Positions 35,174-45,308 of a stretch of 64,000 nt of DNA are shown one piece after another (position 1 is the stretch's first letter; every line of letters starts with the position of its first letter). Source of the DNA: Oscillospiraceae bacterium (GTDB lineage Bacteria > Bacillota > Clostridia > Oscillospirales > Acutalibacteraceae); the NCBI GenBank assembly GCA_015066465.1, contig SVOI01000005.1, forward strand, positions 22,426 through 86,425. The letters are read 5' to 3'. The notes under the pieces are model-generated. The model searched no databases. It saw only the letters and a program-made list of their open reading frames with translations, and was not told the origin of the DNA. The position numbers were made by a program, and so were the translations under genes.

Positions 35174-38100
35174 TTATTGAGCCTTTGGAAGTAAAACACC
35201 ATCTGTTACGTTTGATGAACTTTTTACTTTACCATTATAAGCAACAACCTTATATCTGTAAGTGTTACCTGCTTCTGCTGAGGTATCAGTAAACTCAAGC
35301 ACACCCTTAAGTGAAGCTATTTTTGTTGAAGCTGACCATTTACCATCAGCACCAAGCACCTGACGATAAACCACGTATTTTGTAGCTCCGCCAATCTGAC
35401 CCCAGCTAATCTCAAGTGCTTTTCCTGTATAGCTTACAGTAGCTGAAGGTGTTGCAACATAAAGCAAGCTTGATGATGCCTTACGTGCACTTAAGCTTTC
35501 ACCTTTTACAGCGTGAATTGTGTATTTATATTTAACACCACTTACTGCTGTTGAGTCAATGTAAGAATTAACCTCTGATGTGCCGATTTGTTGCCATGCA
35601 GTCCATTGTTTGTTAACGTATTCTTTACGATAAACAATGTAGCTTTCAGCACCAGTAATTGCATTCCAATTAACCTTTACGCCATAAATTGAGTTAATAG
35701 CCTTTGGCTCTGGACGAGAAAGGTAAACAACGTTGTTAGAAGCACCTACACTACTCTTAGAACCACCATTTATTGCTTTAACTGTGTATTTATAGTTAAC
35801 ACCAGATTTTACGGTTTTATCTGTAAATGATTTTGCTGTTGCACCCGCTGTGCCTAAGCTCTTCCAGGAAGTCCATTTACCATCAACCAATTCTGAGCGA
35901 TAAACCGTGTATTTTGTAGCACCAGTTACCTGAGTCCATTTACCTTTTATTGCACCATTTGCATTTTCAATTGTTACAGTTGGCTGTGCAAGTCGTCTGA
36001 GAACCTTACCTGATGAAGCAAGGCTTGAATATGAATCACTGATTGCAGTTATAGTGTATTTGTATTTAATGCCCTCTTTTGCAGTTTTATCTGTAAATGA
36101 TTTTGCTGTTGCACTTGCTGTACCTAATTTTACTGTTACAATAAATTTTTTATCAGAATCGCTATATTCTGAACGCGTAATAACGTAACCTGTTGCACCA
36201 TTTATAGTTTTCCAGCTACCCTTAATACCTGCTTCTGTGTTAGAGATTTTAAGAGTTGGTTGTGCAAGGAAAACTATTGTTTTAGAAGATTTACGTTCTG
36301 TGTAAGAACTACCAATATACGCACGAACAGAATATTTGTATGTTACACCGCTTTCTGCAGTTGTATCAGTAGTTGAAGTTTTACCATCTTTAACTGTTGA
36401 AAGCTTCTTCCAGTCAGACCATTTTCCATCAACAAGCTGTGAGCGGTAAACAACGTATTTGTCTGCACCAAGAACAGTATCCCATTTGAGAATTATGCCA
36501 GTTGTTGTAATTGTGAGTGCAGGTTTTACAGGAGCGATAAACGTAAGCTTATTAGAAGTTTTTATGCTACTCTTAAACTCGCCATTGTAAGCTTTAACTG
36601 TATACTTATACTGTTTACCAGCCACAACATTTTTATCAGAAAATTCGCCAACGCCCTGTTTTACTGTGCCGATTTTTTTCCACTTAGTCCAGTCGTTGTT
36701 TATGAAATCTGAACGATAAACGTTGTAGGTTAAAGCATTATCTACATCAGTCCATTTAACCTTGATACTGCTTGTTTTGTTATAAGCCTTAGCCACAGGT
36801 GTTGCGAGCGTAAGCTTTGCAATAACCTCTTTCTTAAGCTCTTTGCTACAAACTTTACAAACTGTATGTCTTGCACCATCTTCTGTAAAGGTTGCTTCTT
36901 TATCTACAATCCAGTCGCTTTCAGTATGACCTAATGCATCAACCTCAATACCTGGCTCAAACGTCTTTTTACAGTCGTTACAGAATTCGTCACCAGTGTA
37001 GCCCTTTTCTTCACAAGTAGGTTGTTTTACGTTTATAGTTTCAACGTTTTTGTGAGCATCAGGATTAATTGCAATTTCAGTTTTTTCTGCTACCTCTTTA
37101 CAGCCTTCGTTTTCACAAGCCTTGAATTTTGAACCAGTTGCAATACAAGTTGCTTCAATTGTTGTAAAGTCTTTTGCAAATGAGTGAGTTTTGCCATCTG
37201 GGTCAAGGGAATCTGTTACCTTATATTCACAATTTCCGTTTTTACAGAATCTTGTTATTTCACCAGCAACAGTACATTTTGCAGCTTTTGTAACTACCCA
37301 ACCACCTAAGTTGTGGGCATCAGCTTTAATTGCAATAACCTCTTCTACCTCGTGGTCACAACCAGAATTAAGACAAGCTTTAACCTGTAAACCTGTTTCT
37401 ACACAAGTTGGTTCTTTTGTTACTTCCCACTCAGTAGCCATTTTGTGAGCTGTTGGGTCTTTAGCAATTGTTTCTTTTAACTCGTGCTTACATTCTGTGT
37501 TTGTACAAGTTTTTACTTTAACACCATCTGCAACACAAGTAGCCGCAGTTATTACCCAATCGCCGTAAGTATGATTGTCAGGGTCTTTTTCTGTTGAGCG
37601 TGTTTCTTTGTGACCACATTTGAGTTCACAAACTCTTTCTTCTGTACCAGTAGAAGAACAAGTTGCTTTTACAGTCTCAGTCCAATCTGACATTTTGTGA
37701 GCATCTGCAACTATATCTAACGGCGTTTCTTCTTCATAATCACAAATTTTACATTGTGAAAGTAACACACCTTCTTCTACACAAGTTGCCTGTGTTGTTA
37801 CCTTGTTGCTTATTGCAGATTTACCATCTTCATATTTGTGTTCACAATCAATTTTACAAATTTCGCACTTACTGTTTTTCCATTCGTGTTCAGTACATGC
37901 TGTAACAGTAAATACGCCTGTTTTATATGTTATTTCATAGTTTGTTGTTACGTCTGTTTCGCCTTTTTCAATCACTGCACCAGATGGTGTAAGAGTATAT
38001 TCGCCAACAGTTGCAGTATTATCAACAGCTGGTGTTAATGTAACCGTAGTTATGGTATCGCCATCAACCAAACCTTCTACTGTATATTCAAATTCTGACA

Positions 38101-40768
38101 CTTCAGAATTCACTACTACGGTTTTATCTTTTGCAGTAATTGTTAATGGTTTTGCAGTAATTTTAACACTTATTTCTGAAATAGCACCAATTTTATAGTT
38201 ATCAGCAGCGTCACCAACAAGTTGAAAATCGCCTTCAAAATCAACTTCATGAGTACCTACAACACTACCTGCAGATGTTGCGGTTATACCGCTAAAATTA
38301 ACAGTAACTATCTCACCAGTTACAACACCACTAACTGTTGCTGATTTTATTTCAACAGCAGTTGTACCGTCATAAACACGTTCTTGTGTTTCAACAGAAA
38401 GCGTAACAGGTGCTTTACCTATAGTAACACTTATTGAAGCTTCTGCAGAATCACTGTGATTTTCGTCACCGATTACTTTGTAGTAAACAGTATATGTGCC
38501 TGCATTTGTTTCTTTCGGAATCTCGGTTGACCAACTGTTGTCTACATCAGGTGTCACTGTATAATAAATCGTACCACCTCTTGCTTCACCTGCTGTTAAA
38601 AGTTCTTGTGCCACACCGCTATAAACTAAATTTCTATTAACTGTCGGTGCGGTTGTAATTGAAGCCACACCTTTGGTTATCGTGTAAATCAATTCTTTTT
38701 CATACACTCGCTGTCCCTCTGTATCTACACCAAATGAATAGTTAGTATTTTTAAGTGTTACAACAACTTCAATTTCACCAATATTTATTAAATTATCTTC
38801 AGGAGTACCGTTACGATAACACTTCACTTCGTAATCTGTGCCGTTTCTTAATTCTGTAACTACGTCAGCAAAATTAAATTGTAATACATGATGACTTCCA
38901 TCGTATTTATAACTTTCTTCAACTAACGTTACGTCAATAGTTTTTGGTGCGATTGTTACGTTAACACTATCTTCAACACCATTATAATTATCAGTGCCTT
39001 CAACTCTGTAATAAACAGTATATTCGCCCGCTTCTGTTCCCATAGGAATAGCTGTACTCCAATTAGTATTATCTAAACTATACTCTAATTCACCCAAATT
39101 TGTTGTTCCAGCATTAATAAGAGGTTGAGTAGAACCCGTGAATTCTAAATTTGTTTTCCCTGTTGGAGCGGTAAATGTTGGTGTTGCTTTATTTATTGTA
39201 AAAGGAAGTGTTATAGCATCTTCCCCAGAACTTATTCCTAATGGATTATACGAAATGGTAATTTGGGATTCACCAATTGACAAACCATCTAACATTTCAC
39301 TTAAAAATGTTATTGTTGCAACGTCATCAGATACTGAAATGCTGTAACCACTTGTAAGTACTGTATCACCATTTTTCACTTCTTTAATAGTGTTACCATT
39401 CAAATTAACTTTTACTTCTACAGAAACATTTGAGAATTTGGTGTAATTAATATTTTCAGTTTCTGTTGTAGAATCGCTATATAAAACAATACCATTACTA
39501 CTGATATATTTTACGTTACCTACGTTATCAATAATTTTTGCATAAACTATGTTTTTTGAACCGAGAGAAAGTGTAAATGGCGAAGAATACCCTACCCAAT
39601 CCACGTTTGCACTCTCAATATCCTCGATTTTCTCTTCTGAAACATAATACTCAATTGATGCAACGCCACTACCATCTTCATCGTCAGATGTTATAGTTAC
39701 AGTTTTCCCTTCTTTAAAGAACAAATCAAAAGATATTGTTTCAAGTAAAGAATTCCAAGAATTGCTTTCGCCAAGCGTGATTGTACCTGTAGGAGCAATT
39801 GAATCAAGTTTTACACCTAAATCAACAGTTACTTGTTGAGCACTTTCTGTTTCTTTTTTCACCCAAAAACTCAACTTTCCATCGCTTATTATTTCGACAG
39901 AAAGATTTCTATTATATTCACCCTGTTCACTCAACGAAACTAAATATTCAGAAGAAGTATTAATATTTGCATTTTTTGCCCATATTCCATCATTAGTATC
40001 AGTAAATTCGCCAACATACGCTATAGTCGCAATAGTTTCTAACTCTATTCCACAAGAACATACTTTGTTAATCTCATTTTCACTAATAACATATCCATTA
40101 ACAGTATGCTCACCTTCTGTTATCACTTCATGAATCACAAGTCCATCTGGATTTGTAGTAATTTTGGCTGGTTCTGAAGCCTCAAGAACGAGAGTTTCTG
40201 AAACACCACTAAATGCATTCGTTGCAATTTCTTCTACATCTGCTGGAATGATGTATTTGGCACCCGCTTTATCCGCTGGGTATGCAACGAGCTTACGTAT
40301 TGAGAACGTCTGTTCACTTGTTTCAACTTTTTCAAACAAAACACCATCAACAGAAGAATAGTTTTTATTTCCTTCAGCAACTTCAAAAGTTGTCAATAAA
40401 GTACAATTTGCAAATGCACCATCTTCAATACGTGTAATGTTTGCAGGAATTTCGAGTGTAGTGTTCGTTATAATAACATCTTTAAACGCAGTACTTGCAA
40501 TTTCTGTTAAAGTATAATTACCACTATCCGCTCCAATAGTAGACGATGCTATATCTACATCGCCTGTACCAGTATAACCTACTAAAGCACAAGTACCAGG
40601 CTCGCTTGTTTCTGGATCTGGCGCCGTCAATTGTATATATTCATAATAATCCATCCCGCCATCAAATGTAAGATACACTTCTTCAGCCGCACTCGCAACT
40701 ATAGGTGTTGAGAAGCACACACCTAAAACAAATATGCATGATAAAAATAAACTTAAAACTCTTTTCAT
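35174..40768 (-). CDS. Large secreted multi-domain surface protein (BspA-like, MBG/YDG, Cys/His repeats, FN3)
   Basis: 1864 residues. A signal peptide covers residues 1-29 (LSLFLSCIFVLGVCFS ... ASA). Residues ~80-190 have BspA/LRR_5-like repeats (TEIASTAFKDVI, ITRIEDGAFANC, VEEIATNAFSG). Residues ~320-430 look Ig-like. Residues ~525-955 are MBG/YDG-type repeats (RVYDGTTAVEI, KPLTITAKDKTV). Residues 959-1320 carry eight Cys/His repeats of ~42 residues. Six FN3 modules end the protein (W-x-x-V-x-G-A-x-x-Y-x-V-Y-R). No anchor is seen. The start is the ATG at 40768, seven bases after AAGGAAG, rather than the TTG just before it. Likely adhesin or surface-coat protein; ligand unknown. Confidence 0.85.
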   Translation of the reverse strand: MKRVLSLFLSCIFVLGVCFSTPIVASAAEEVYLTFDGGMDYYEYIQLTAPDPETSEPGTCALVGYTGTGDVDIASSTIGADSGNYTLTEIASTAFKDVIITNTTLEIPANITRIEDGAFANCTLLTTFEVAEGNKNYSSVDGVLFEKVETSEQTFSIRKLVAYPADKAGAKYIIPADVEEIATNAFSGVSETLVLEASEPAKITTNPDGLVIHEVITEGEHTVNGYVISENEINKVCSCGIELETIATIAYVGEFTDTNDGIWAKNANINTSSEYLVSLSEQGEYNRNLSVEIISDGKLSFWVKKETESAQQVTVDLGVKLDSIAPTGTITLGESNSWNSLLETISFDLFFKEGKTVTITSDDEDGSGVASIEYYVSEEKIEDIESANVDWVGYSSPFTLSLGSKNIVYAKIIDNVGNVKYISSNGIVLYSDSTTETENINYTKFSNVSVEVKVNLNGNTIKEVKNGDTVLTSGYSISVSDDVATITFLSEMLDGLSIGESQITISYNPLGISSGEDAITLPFTINKATPTFTAPTGKTNLEFTGSTQPLINAGTTNLGELEYSLDNTNWSTAIPMGTEAGEYTVYYRVEGTDNYNGVEDSVNVTIAPKTIDVTLVEESYKYDGSHHVLQFNFADVVTELRNGTDYEVKCYRNGTPEDNLINIGEIEVVVTLKNTNYSFGVDTEGQRVYEKELIYTITKGVASITTAPTVNRNLVYSGVAQELLTAGEARGGTIYYTVTPDVDNSWSTEIPKETNAGTYTVYYKVIGDENHSDSAEASISVTIGKAPVTLSVETQERVYDGTTAVEIKSATVSGVVTGEIVTVNFSGITATSAGSVVGTHEVDFEGDFQLVGDAADNYKIGAISEISVKITAKPLTITAKDKTVVVNSEVSEFEYTVEGLVDGDTITTVTLTPAVDNTATVGEYTLTPSGAVIEKGETDVTTNYEITYKTGVFTVTACTEHEWKNSKCEICKIDCEHKYEDGKSAISNKVTTQATCVEEGVLLSQCKICDYEEETPLDIVADAHKMSDWTETVKATCSSTGTEERVCELKCGHKETRSTEKDPDNHTYGDWVITAATCVADGVKVKTCTNTECKHELKETIAKDPTAHKMATEWEVTKEPTCVETGLQVKACLNSGCDHEVEEVIAIKADAHNLGGWVVTKAAKCTVAGEITRFCKNGNCEYKVTDSLDPDGKTHSFAKDFTTIEATCIATGSKFKACENEGCKEVAEKTEIAINPDAHKNVETINVKQPTCEEKGYTGDEFCNDCKKTFEPGIEVDALGHTESDWIVDKEATFTEDGARHTVCKVCSKELKKEVIAKLTLATPVAKAYNKTSSIKVKWTDVDNALTYNVYRSDFINNDWTKWKKIGTVKQGVGEFSDKNVVAGKQYKYTVKAYNGEFKSSIKTSNKLTFIAPVKPALTITTTGIILKWDTVLGADKYVVYRSQLVDGKWSDWKKLSTVKDGKTSTTDTTAESGVTYKYSVRAYIGSSYTERKSSKTIVFLAQPTLKISNTEAGIKGSWKTINGATGYVITRSEYSDSDKKFIVTVKLGTASATAKSFTDKTAKEGIKYKYTITAISDSYSSLASSGKVLRRLAQPTVTIENANGAIKGKWTQVTGATKYTVYRSELVDGKWTSWKSLGTAGATAKSFTDKTVKSGVNYKYTVKAINGGSKSSVGASNNVVYLSRPEPKAINSIYGVKVNWNAITGAESYIVYRKEYVNKQWTAWQQIGTSEVNSYIDSTAVSGVKYKYTIHAVKGESLSARKASSSLLYVATPSATVSYTGKALEISWGQIGGATKYVVYRQVLGADGKWSASTKIASLKGVLEFTDTSAEAGNTYRYKVVAYNGKVKSSSNVTDGVLLPKAQ
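36812..37897 (-). repeat. Eight ~42-residue Cys/His repeats within the surface protein
   Basis: Units run as A-H-x(4)-W-x-V-x(2)-A-T-C-x(3)-G-x(5)-C-x(2-4)-C, with a period of 41-44 residues (about 126 bases). The histidines at residues 1025, 1067, 1109, 1153, 1196, 1240 and 1282 mark successive units. Similar runs are familiar in clostridial surface proteins. Zinc binding or disulfides are possible. Confidence 0.75.
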
Positions 40769-40849
40769 CAAAACACTTCCTTTTTAAAATTTCAATTATA
40801 TTTTATATTCATAAATTCGCTTTAAAAATGCAAATTTTCATACATTATA

Positions 40850-40878
40850 ATTGTACTAATTTTTATGTGTAAAGTCAA
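40850..40878 (-). promoter_or_regulatory. Sigma-A-type promoter of the large surface protein
   Basis: TTGACT, 17 bases, TACAAT on the minus strand, about 80 bases before the start at 40768. Confidence 0.65.
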
Positions 40879-40925
40879 TGTTTTTACAGAAATATAATTT
40901 TTGGTTTTTAGATTGTTTACAATTC

Positions 40926-41042
40926 AGTGGTCAGTAAGTCAGTAATTAATAGTCGGTGGTTAGAAAAAAACTATCATTTCCAGTTAAAAAACTAAAAATG
41001 ATAGTTAAAATCAACTCTTATTATACTGACTCACTGACCACT
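40926..41042. repeat. Nested inverted-repeat element abutting the argF stop codon
   Basis: Outer arms of about 25 bases (AGTGGTCAGTAAGTCAGTAAT at the left; its near complement, read from the right end, is AGTGGTCAGTGAGTCAGTAT) enclose an inner perfect stem (AACTATCATTT / AAATGATAGTT). There is no coding frame. The right arm runs into the argF TAG stop. The inner stem doubles as the terminator of the arg operon. Confidence 0.7.
40963..41006 (-). terminator. Intrinsic terminator of the arginine operon
   Basis: An 11-bp perfect stem AACTATCATTT / AAATGATAGTT with a 16-base loop, followed on the minus strand by seven T residues. Confidence 0.8.
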
Positions 41043-42027
41043 ATTTAAGCGTAGCAAGCATAACTGCTTTAATTGTATGCATTCTGTTTTCTGCTTCTTC
41101 AAAAACAACTGACTGTTCGCTTTCAAAAACGTCATCAGTAACCTCAACTGCAGTTCTGTTGAACTTGTCGCAGATTTTTTTACCGATTTCAGTCTTTTTG
41201 TCGTGGTAAGATGGTAAACAGTGCATAAAAATTGTGTCTTTACCAGTATGTGACATCAATTCTTTATTCACCTGATAATCTGACAAATCGTTAATTCTTT
41301 CTGCCCACACAAGCTCTGGCTCACCCATTGAAACCCACACGTCTGTGTAAACAACGTCTGCATTTTTAACTGCAGAAACAGGGTCCTCTGAGAATGTAAG
41401 TGTAGCACCAGTCTGCTTTGCAATCTTTTTGCATTCGCCTACAAGGTCTGTATCAGGAAAATATTTTTTAGGTGCACAAGCAACAAAGTTCATACCCATT
41501 TTTGCACAACCTACCATTAAAGAGTTACCCATATTATATCTCGCATCGCCGAGGTATACGAAATTTATACCCTTTAACTTTCCGAATTTTTCTTTAATTG
41601 TAAGAAAATCGGCTAAAATCTGAGTAGGGTGAAATTCATTTGTAAGACCATTCCACACAGGAACTTTTGAAAATCTTGCTAATTCTTCAACAACTTCCTG
41701 ACCATAGCCACGGTATTCAATTCCATCATAAATCGAAGAAAGAACTCTTGCTGTATCGGCAATACTTTCTTTTCTGCCTATTTGTGAAGCAGATGGGTCA
41801 AGGTAAGTAACACCCATGCCTAAATCTCTCGCTGCAACCTCAAAGCTACAACGTGTTCTTGTGCTTGTTTTTTCAAATATAAGAGCAATGTTTTTACCCT
41901 TTAATTCTTCGTGAGGAATGCCATTTTTCTTCTTTTCTTTAAGCTCTGCCGCAAGGTCTATAAGATATTCTATTTCTTCAGTTTTATAATCAAGAAGCTT
42001 TAAAAAATCTCTGCCTTTTAAATCCAT
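41041..42027 (-). CDS. argF: Ornithine carbamoyltransferase
   Basis: 328 residues. It makes citrulline from ornithine and carbamoyl phosphate in the cytoplasm. The carbamoyl-phosphate motif STRTRC is at residues 55-60, HPTQ near 130, and the catalytic FMHCLP near 268, with the ornithine loop SMGEPE near 233. The length is normal. Context is anabolic: it ends the argGHCJBDF operon and starts four bases after argD, with the operon terminator behind it. No arginine deiminase or carbamate kinase lies nearby, which argues against a catabolic role. Confidence 0.96.
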   Translation of the reverse strand: MDLKGRDFLKLLDYKTEEIEYLIDLAAELKEKKKNGIPHEELKGKNIALIFEKTSTRTRCSFEVAARDLGMGVTYLDPSASQIGRKESIADTARVLSSIYDGIEYRGYGQEVVEELARFSKVPVWNGLTNEFHPTQILADFLTIKEKFGKLKGINFVYLGDARYNMGNSLMVGCAKMGMNFVACAPKKYFPDTDLVGECKKIAKQTGATLTFSEDPVSAVKNADVVYTDVWVSMGEPELVWAERINDLSDYQVNKELMSHTGKDTIFMHCLPSYHDKKTEIGKKICDKFNRTAVEVTDDVFESEQSVVFEEAENRMHTIKAVMLATLK

Positions 42028-42031
42028 TTAG

Positions 42032-43198
42032 TTACCCTACCTTTACTGCTTTCTTTATAACGCTTATAGCTTTAGCCAACTCAGCTTCTGTAATATTGAG
42101 TGGTGGTAAAAGTCTCACTTTATTCTTTGCCTTTATAGGAAGAACGCCGTTTTCCTGACAGATTTTAATTACCTCACTTGCATCCTTCTCGGTTTCAATA
42201 CCAAGCATAAGACCAAGACCTGTAACACTTTTTACACCATCTGCATTTTTTAGTTCGTCAATTATATGTTTTGATTTTCTGTTTACTTCTTCTAAAAATC
42301 CGAAAGTAAGACGAGAAATTATATTAACCGCACCAGCACAGGAAACAGGGTTGCCACCAAAAGTCGAGCCGTGTGTACCGCTTGTTAAAACGTCTTTGGT
42401 TTTTTCGCCCATAATAACAGCACCAATAGGAAGTCCACCGCCTAAGCCCTTTGCAGTTGTAACGATATCTGGTGTAATTCCGTAATGCATATATCCGAAA
42501 AGCTTACCTGTTCTGCCGTTACCAGTCTGAACCTCATCAACAATCATCAATATATCTTCTTTTTCACATATATCTTTTATTGCATTCACAAACTCCTGAG
42601 TAAGCGGAACTACGCCACCCTCACCCTGAACAGTTTCAAACATAATAGCCGCTAACTTATTTTCTGAAACCACGTTTCTGAGCATTTCAACATCGTTTGC
42701 TTCTGTGTAAACAAAGCCCTCTGTAAGCGGTAAAAAGTCATTGTGGAATACGTCCTGACCAGTCGCCGCAAGAGTTGTAATTGTTCTGCCGTGAAAACTG
42801 TTATTAAGAGTTAAAATTTTGTAGTAATCCTTGCCTTTTTTCTCAAAAGCATATTTTCTTGCAGTTTTAATTGCACCTTCATTTGCCTCTGCACCAGAAT
42901 TGCCGAAAAACACCTTTTTCATACCTGTTTTTTCGCAAAGCAATTCTGCAAGCTTAACACAAGGTGCTGAATAATAAAGGTTTGACGTGTGCTGACAAAC
43001 TGTTAACTGTTTAGCAACAGCGGCAGTCCACTCTTCATCACACATACCAAAAATGTTAACGGCGATACCGCTACCCATATCAATATATTCTTTTCCGTCA
43101 CTGTCAACTACTGTTGAACCTTTACCCGAAACAATTTCAATAGGAAATCTCGCATAAGTATTTGCAATATAATACTGGTCTTTCTCCTTAACGTTCAT
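42032..43198 (-). CDS. argD: Acetylornithine aminotransferase
   Basis: 388 residues from the ATG at 43198, eight bases after AAGGGG. The longer frame to 43258 runs into argB and lacks a site. It is a PLP-dependent class III aminotransferase: the cofactor region FGNSGAEANEGAIKTARK, the aspartate in IVDEVQTGNGRTG, and the lysine in TTAKGLGGGLPIGA are all visible. It converts N-acetylglutamate semialdehyde to N-acetylornithine, using glutamate as the amino donor. In the operon it lies ten bases after argB and four before argF. Confidence 0.95.
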   Translation of the reverse strand: MNVKEKDQYYIANTYARFPIEIVSGKGSTVVDSDGKEYIDMGSGIAVNIFGMCDEEWTAAVAKQLTVCQHTSNLYYSAPCVKLAELLCEKTGMKKVFFGNSGAEANEGAIKTARKYAFEKKGKDYYKILTLNNSFHGRTITTLAATGQDVFHNDFLPLTEGFVYTEANDVEMLRNVVSENKLAAIMFETVQGEGGVVPLTQEFVNAIKDICEKEDILMIVDEVQTGNGRTGKLFGYMHYGITPDIVTTAKGLGGGLPIGAVIMGEKTKDVLTSGTHGSTFGGNPVSCAGAVNIISRLTFGFLEEVNRKSKHIIDELKNADGVKSVTGLGLMLGIETEKDASEVIKICQENGVLPIKAKNKVRLLPPLNITEAELAKAISVIKKAVKVG

Positions 43199-43208
43199 AA
43201 ATATCCCC

Positions 43209-44090
43209 TTATCTTTCTTCGTCATATTGCTCGGTAACCATTGTACCGGCACCTTCATCTGTAAGTAACTCTATAAGAATTGAGTGTGGAATTCTGCCAT
43301 CCATAATAATAACCTTTTCTACACCTTTTCTTATAGCATCAATACAACATTCAACCTTCGGAATCATACCGCCCGAAATAACGCCCGTCTCAAATAACTT
43401 CTGTGCATCTTCAATATTGATACATTTTATAATAGAATTCGGGTCATCCTTATCTTTTAAAACACCCGCAATATCTGTCATAGAAATAAGTCTTGTAGCA
43501 TTCATAGCACCAGCAATAAAAGATGCCGCTGTATCTGCATTTATGTTATAAACATTACCCTCGTTATCACAACCGATAGTTGAAACAACTGGAATGTAAC
43601 CTTTTTCAAGAACGTCTAAAACAGGAGTTACGTCAACGTTTGTAATTCTGCCAACAAAACCGAGTCTTTCGTCTTTTACTTCTGCTTCAATCATATGGCC
43701 ATCGAGACCAGAAATACCAATAGCCTTGCCACCCTTAATCTGAATAAGATTAACAAGTGATTTATTTATTTTACCGGCAAGAACCATCTGAACAACGTCA
43801 GCAGTTTCTTTATCTGTAACACGAAGACCATCTACAAACTGGCTTTCTTTACCAATTTTATTTAAGGTTTCGGTAATTTCAGGACCACCGCCGTGAACTA
43901 AAACAATCTTAACACCAATGAGGTGAAGAAGCACAATATCTTCCATAACCTGTTGCTTCAATTCTTCGCTCACCATAGCATTACCGCCATATTTCACAAC
44001 AATAATTTTATCGTGATATTTCTGTATGTATGGTAAAGCCTGTGTAAGAATTTCTGCCCTGTCTAAATTTGTAACGCTTTTATCTATCAT
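43209..44090 (-). CDS. argB: Acetylglutamate kinase
   Basis: 293 residues of the amino-acid-kinase fold. The glycine-rich VVKYGGNAM near residue 33 and VLVHGGGPEI near 65 mark the nucleotide and substrate sites; GGMIPKVECCIDAI near 240 is the conserved C-terminal pattern. It phosphorylates N-acetylglutamate, the second step of arginine synthesis, and is usually the arginine-inhibited step when the cyclic ArgJ route is used. The N-terminal extension of about 25 residues is the type found in arginine-sensitive enzymes. It overlaps the end of argJ by four bases (ATGA). Confidence 0.95.
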   Translation of the reverse strand: MIDKSVTNLDRAEILTQALPYIQKYHDKIIVVKYGGNAMVSEELKQQVMEDIVLLHLIGVKIVLVHGGGPEITETLNKIGKESQFVDGLRVTDKETADVVQMVLAGKINKSLVNLIQIKGGKAIGISGLDGHMIEAEVKDERLGFVGRITNVDVTPVLDVLEKGYIPVVSTIGCDNEGNVYNINADTAASFIAGAMNATRLISMTDIAGVLKDKDDPNSIIKCINIEDAQKLFETGVISGGMIPKVECCIDAIRKGVEKVIIMDGRIPHSILIELLTDEGAGTMVTEQYDEER

Positions 44091-45298
44091 GTTCTGTAAT
44101 CTCCATTGATTTTTACGTATTCATAAGTCAAATCGCAACCCCATGCAGTAGCCTTTGCTTCACCGTCATTAAGCTCGATTTTTGTAACAATTTCTTTTTC
44201 TAAAAGAATTTCTTTTGCTTTTTCTTCTGAGAATTCTACACCTGCACCATTTTTACAAACGAGAATTTCACCTTTTGCTGAAATAAATGAAACGTCAATT
44301 TTAGTAACGTCTACGTCTGCACCGCTATAACCAATAGCACAAAGCACTCTGCCCCAGTTTGCATCTGCACCGAACATAGCCGCCTTTGTGAGTGAAGAGC
44401 AAATTACACTCTTTGCAACTGTCTTTGCTATATCTTCTGTTTTTGCACCGTTAACCTGACATTCAAGAAGCTTTGTTGCGCCTTCACCATCACCAGCAAT
44501 CATTCTACAAAGATGAACAGTGATTGTGTTGAGTGCCTTCATAAATGTATTGAAATCTTCACCGTCACAAGTAATCTCTTTGTTACCCGCCATACCATTA
44601 GCGAGAACTGTTACCATATCGTTTGTTGAAGTATCACCATCAACACTAACCATATTGAATGTATTTTTAATATCAGTTGAAAGTGCTTTTTTAAGCATTT
44701 CTGGTGAAATAGCACAGTCTGTTGTGATAAACACAAGCATTGTAGCCATATTAGGATGAATCATACCAGAGCCTTTAGCGATACCGCCGATTTTACATTC
44801 TTTACCGCCGATTTCAAAAGAAACTGCAATTTCTTTTACAACTGTATCGGTTGTCATAATACCCTCTGCGGCATCAAGACTGTTGTTACCTAAAGAATTT
44901 TTAAGACTTTCCATACCTTTCTTTATTGGTTCAATATCTAATGGCTGACCAATAACACCAGTTGAAGCAACTACAACGTCATCTTCCCTGATATTCATAG
45001 CTTCTGCTACTAATTTACTCATACCCTCTGCAATTTCAATACCATTTGCATTACAGGTGTTAGCGTTACCACTGTTACAGATAACTGCCTGAGCAAACCC
45101 GTCAGCAATATGATTTTTAGTAACTACAAGCGGAGCACCTTTAACTAAGTTTGTTGTGTAAACCGCAGCAGTAGCCGCTCTCTTTTCACTGAAAATTAAG
45201 CTCAAATCTTTTTTTGTTTTATTCTTTCTTATACCACAGTGAATACCACCAGCAGTAAAGCCTTGTGCGGCACAAATACCACCATTTATAATTTCCAT
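44087..45298 (-). CDS. argJ: Bifunctional ornithine acetyltransferase / N-acetylglutamate synthase
   Basis: 403 residues. The enzyme moves the acetyl group from acetylornithine to glutamate, closing the acetyl cycle. The self-cleavage site is clear: KGSGMIHPNMATML, with the nucleophile Thr at residue 186 just after Ala185, so the precursor will split into two chains of about 185 and 218 residues. GGICAAQGFTAGGIHCG opens the protein, as usual in the family. No argA or argE gene is present, consistent with the cyclic pathway. It follows argC by ten bases. Confidence 0.96.
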   Translation of the reverse strand: MEIINGGICAAQGFTAGGIHCGIRKNKTKKDLSLIFSEKRAATAAVYTTNLVKGAPLVVTKNHIADGFAQAVICNSGNANTCNANGIEIAEGMSKLVAEAMNIREDDVVVASTGVIGQPLDIEPIKKGMESLKNSLGNNSLDAAEGIMTTDTVVKEIAVSFEIGGKECKIGGIAKGSGMIHPNMATMLVFITTDCAISPEMLKKALSTDIKNTFNMVSVDGDTSTNDMVTVLANGMAGNKEITCDGEDFNTFMKALNTITVHLCRMIAGDGEGATKLLECQVNGAKTEDIAKTVAKSVICSSLTKAAMFGADANWGRVLCAIGYSGADVDVTKIDVSFISAKGEILVCKNGAGVEFSEEKAKEILLEKEIVTKIELNDGEAKATAWGCDLTYEYVKINGDYRT

Positions 45299-45308
45299 AA
45301 ATATACCT

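Noticed and set aside
37191..38640. Plus-strand frames opposite the giant surface protein
   Set aside because: They are shadows of the repetitive coding strand, without ribosome sites or recognisable domains.
41041..42027. Catabolic ornithine carbamoyltransferase of an arginine deiminase pathway
   Set aside because: No arcA or arcC is near and the gene ends a full biosynthetic operon.
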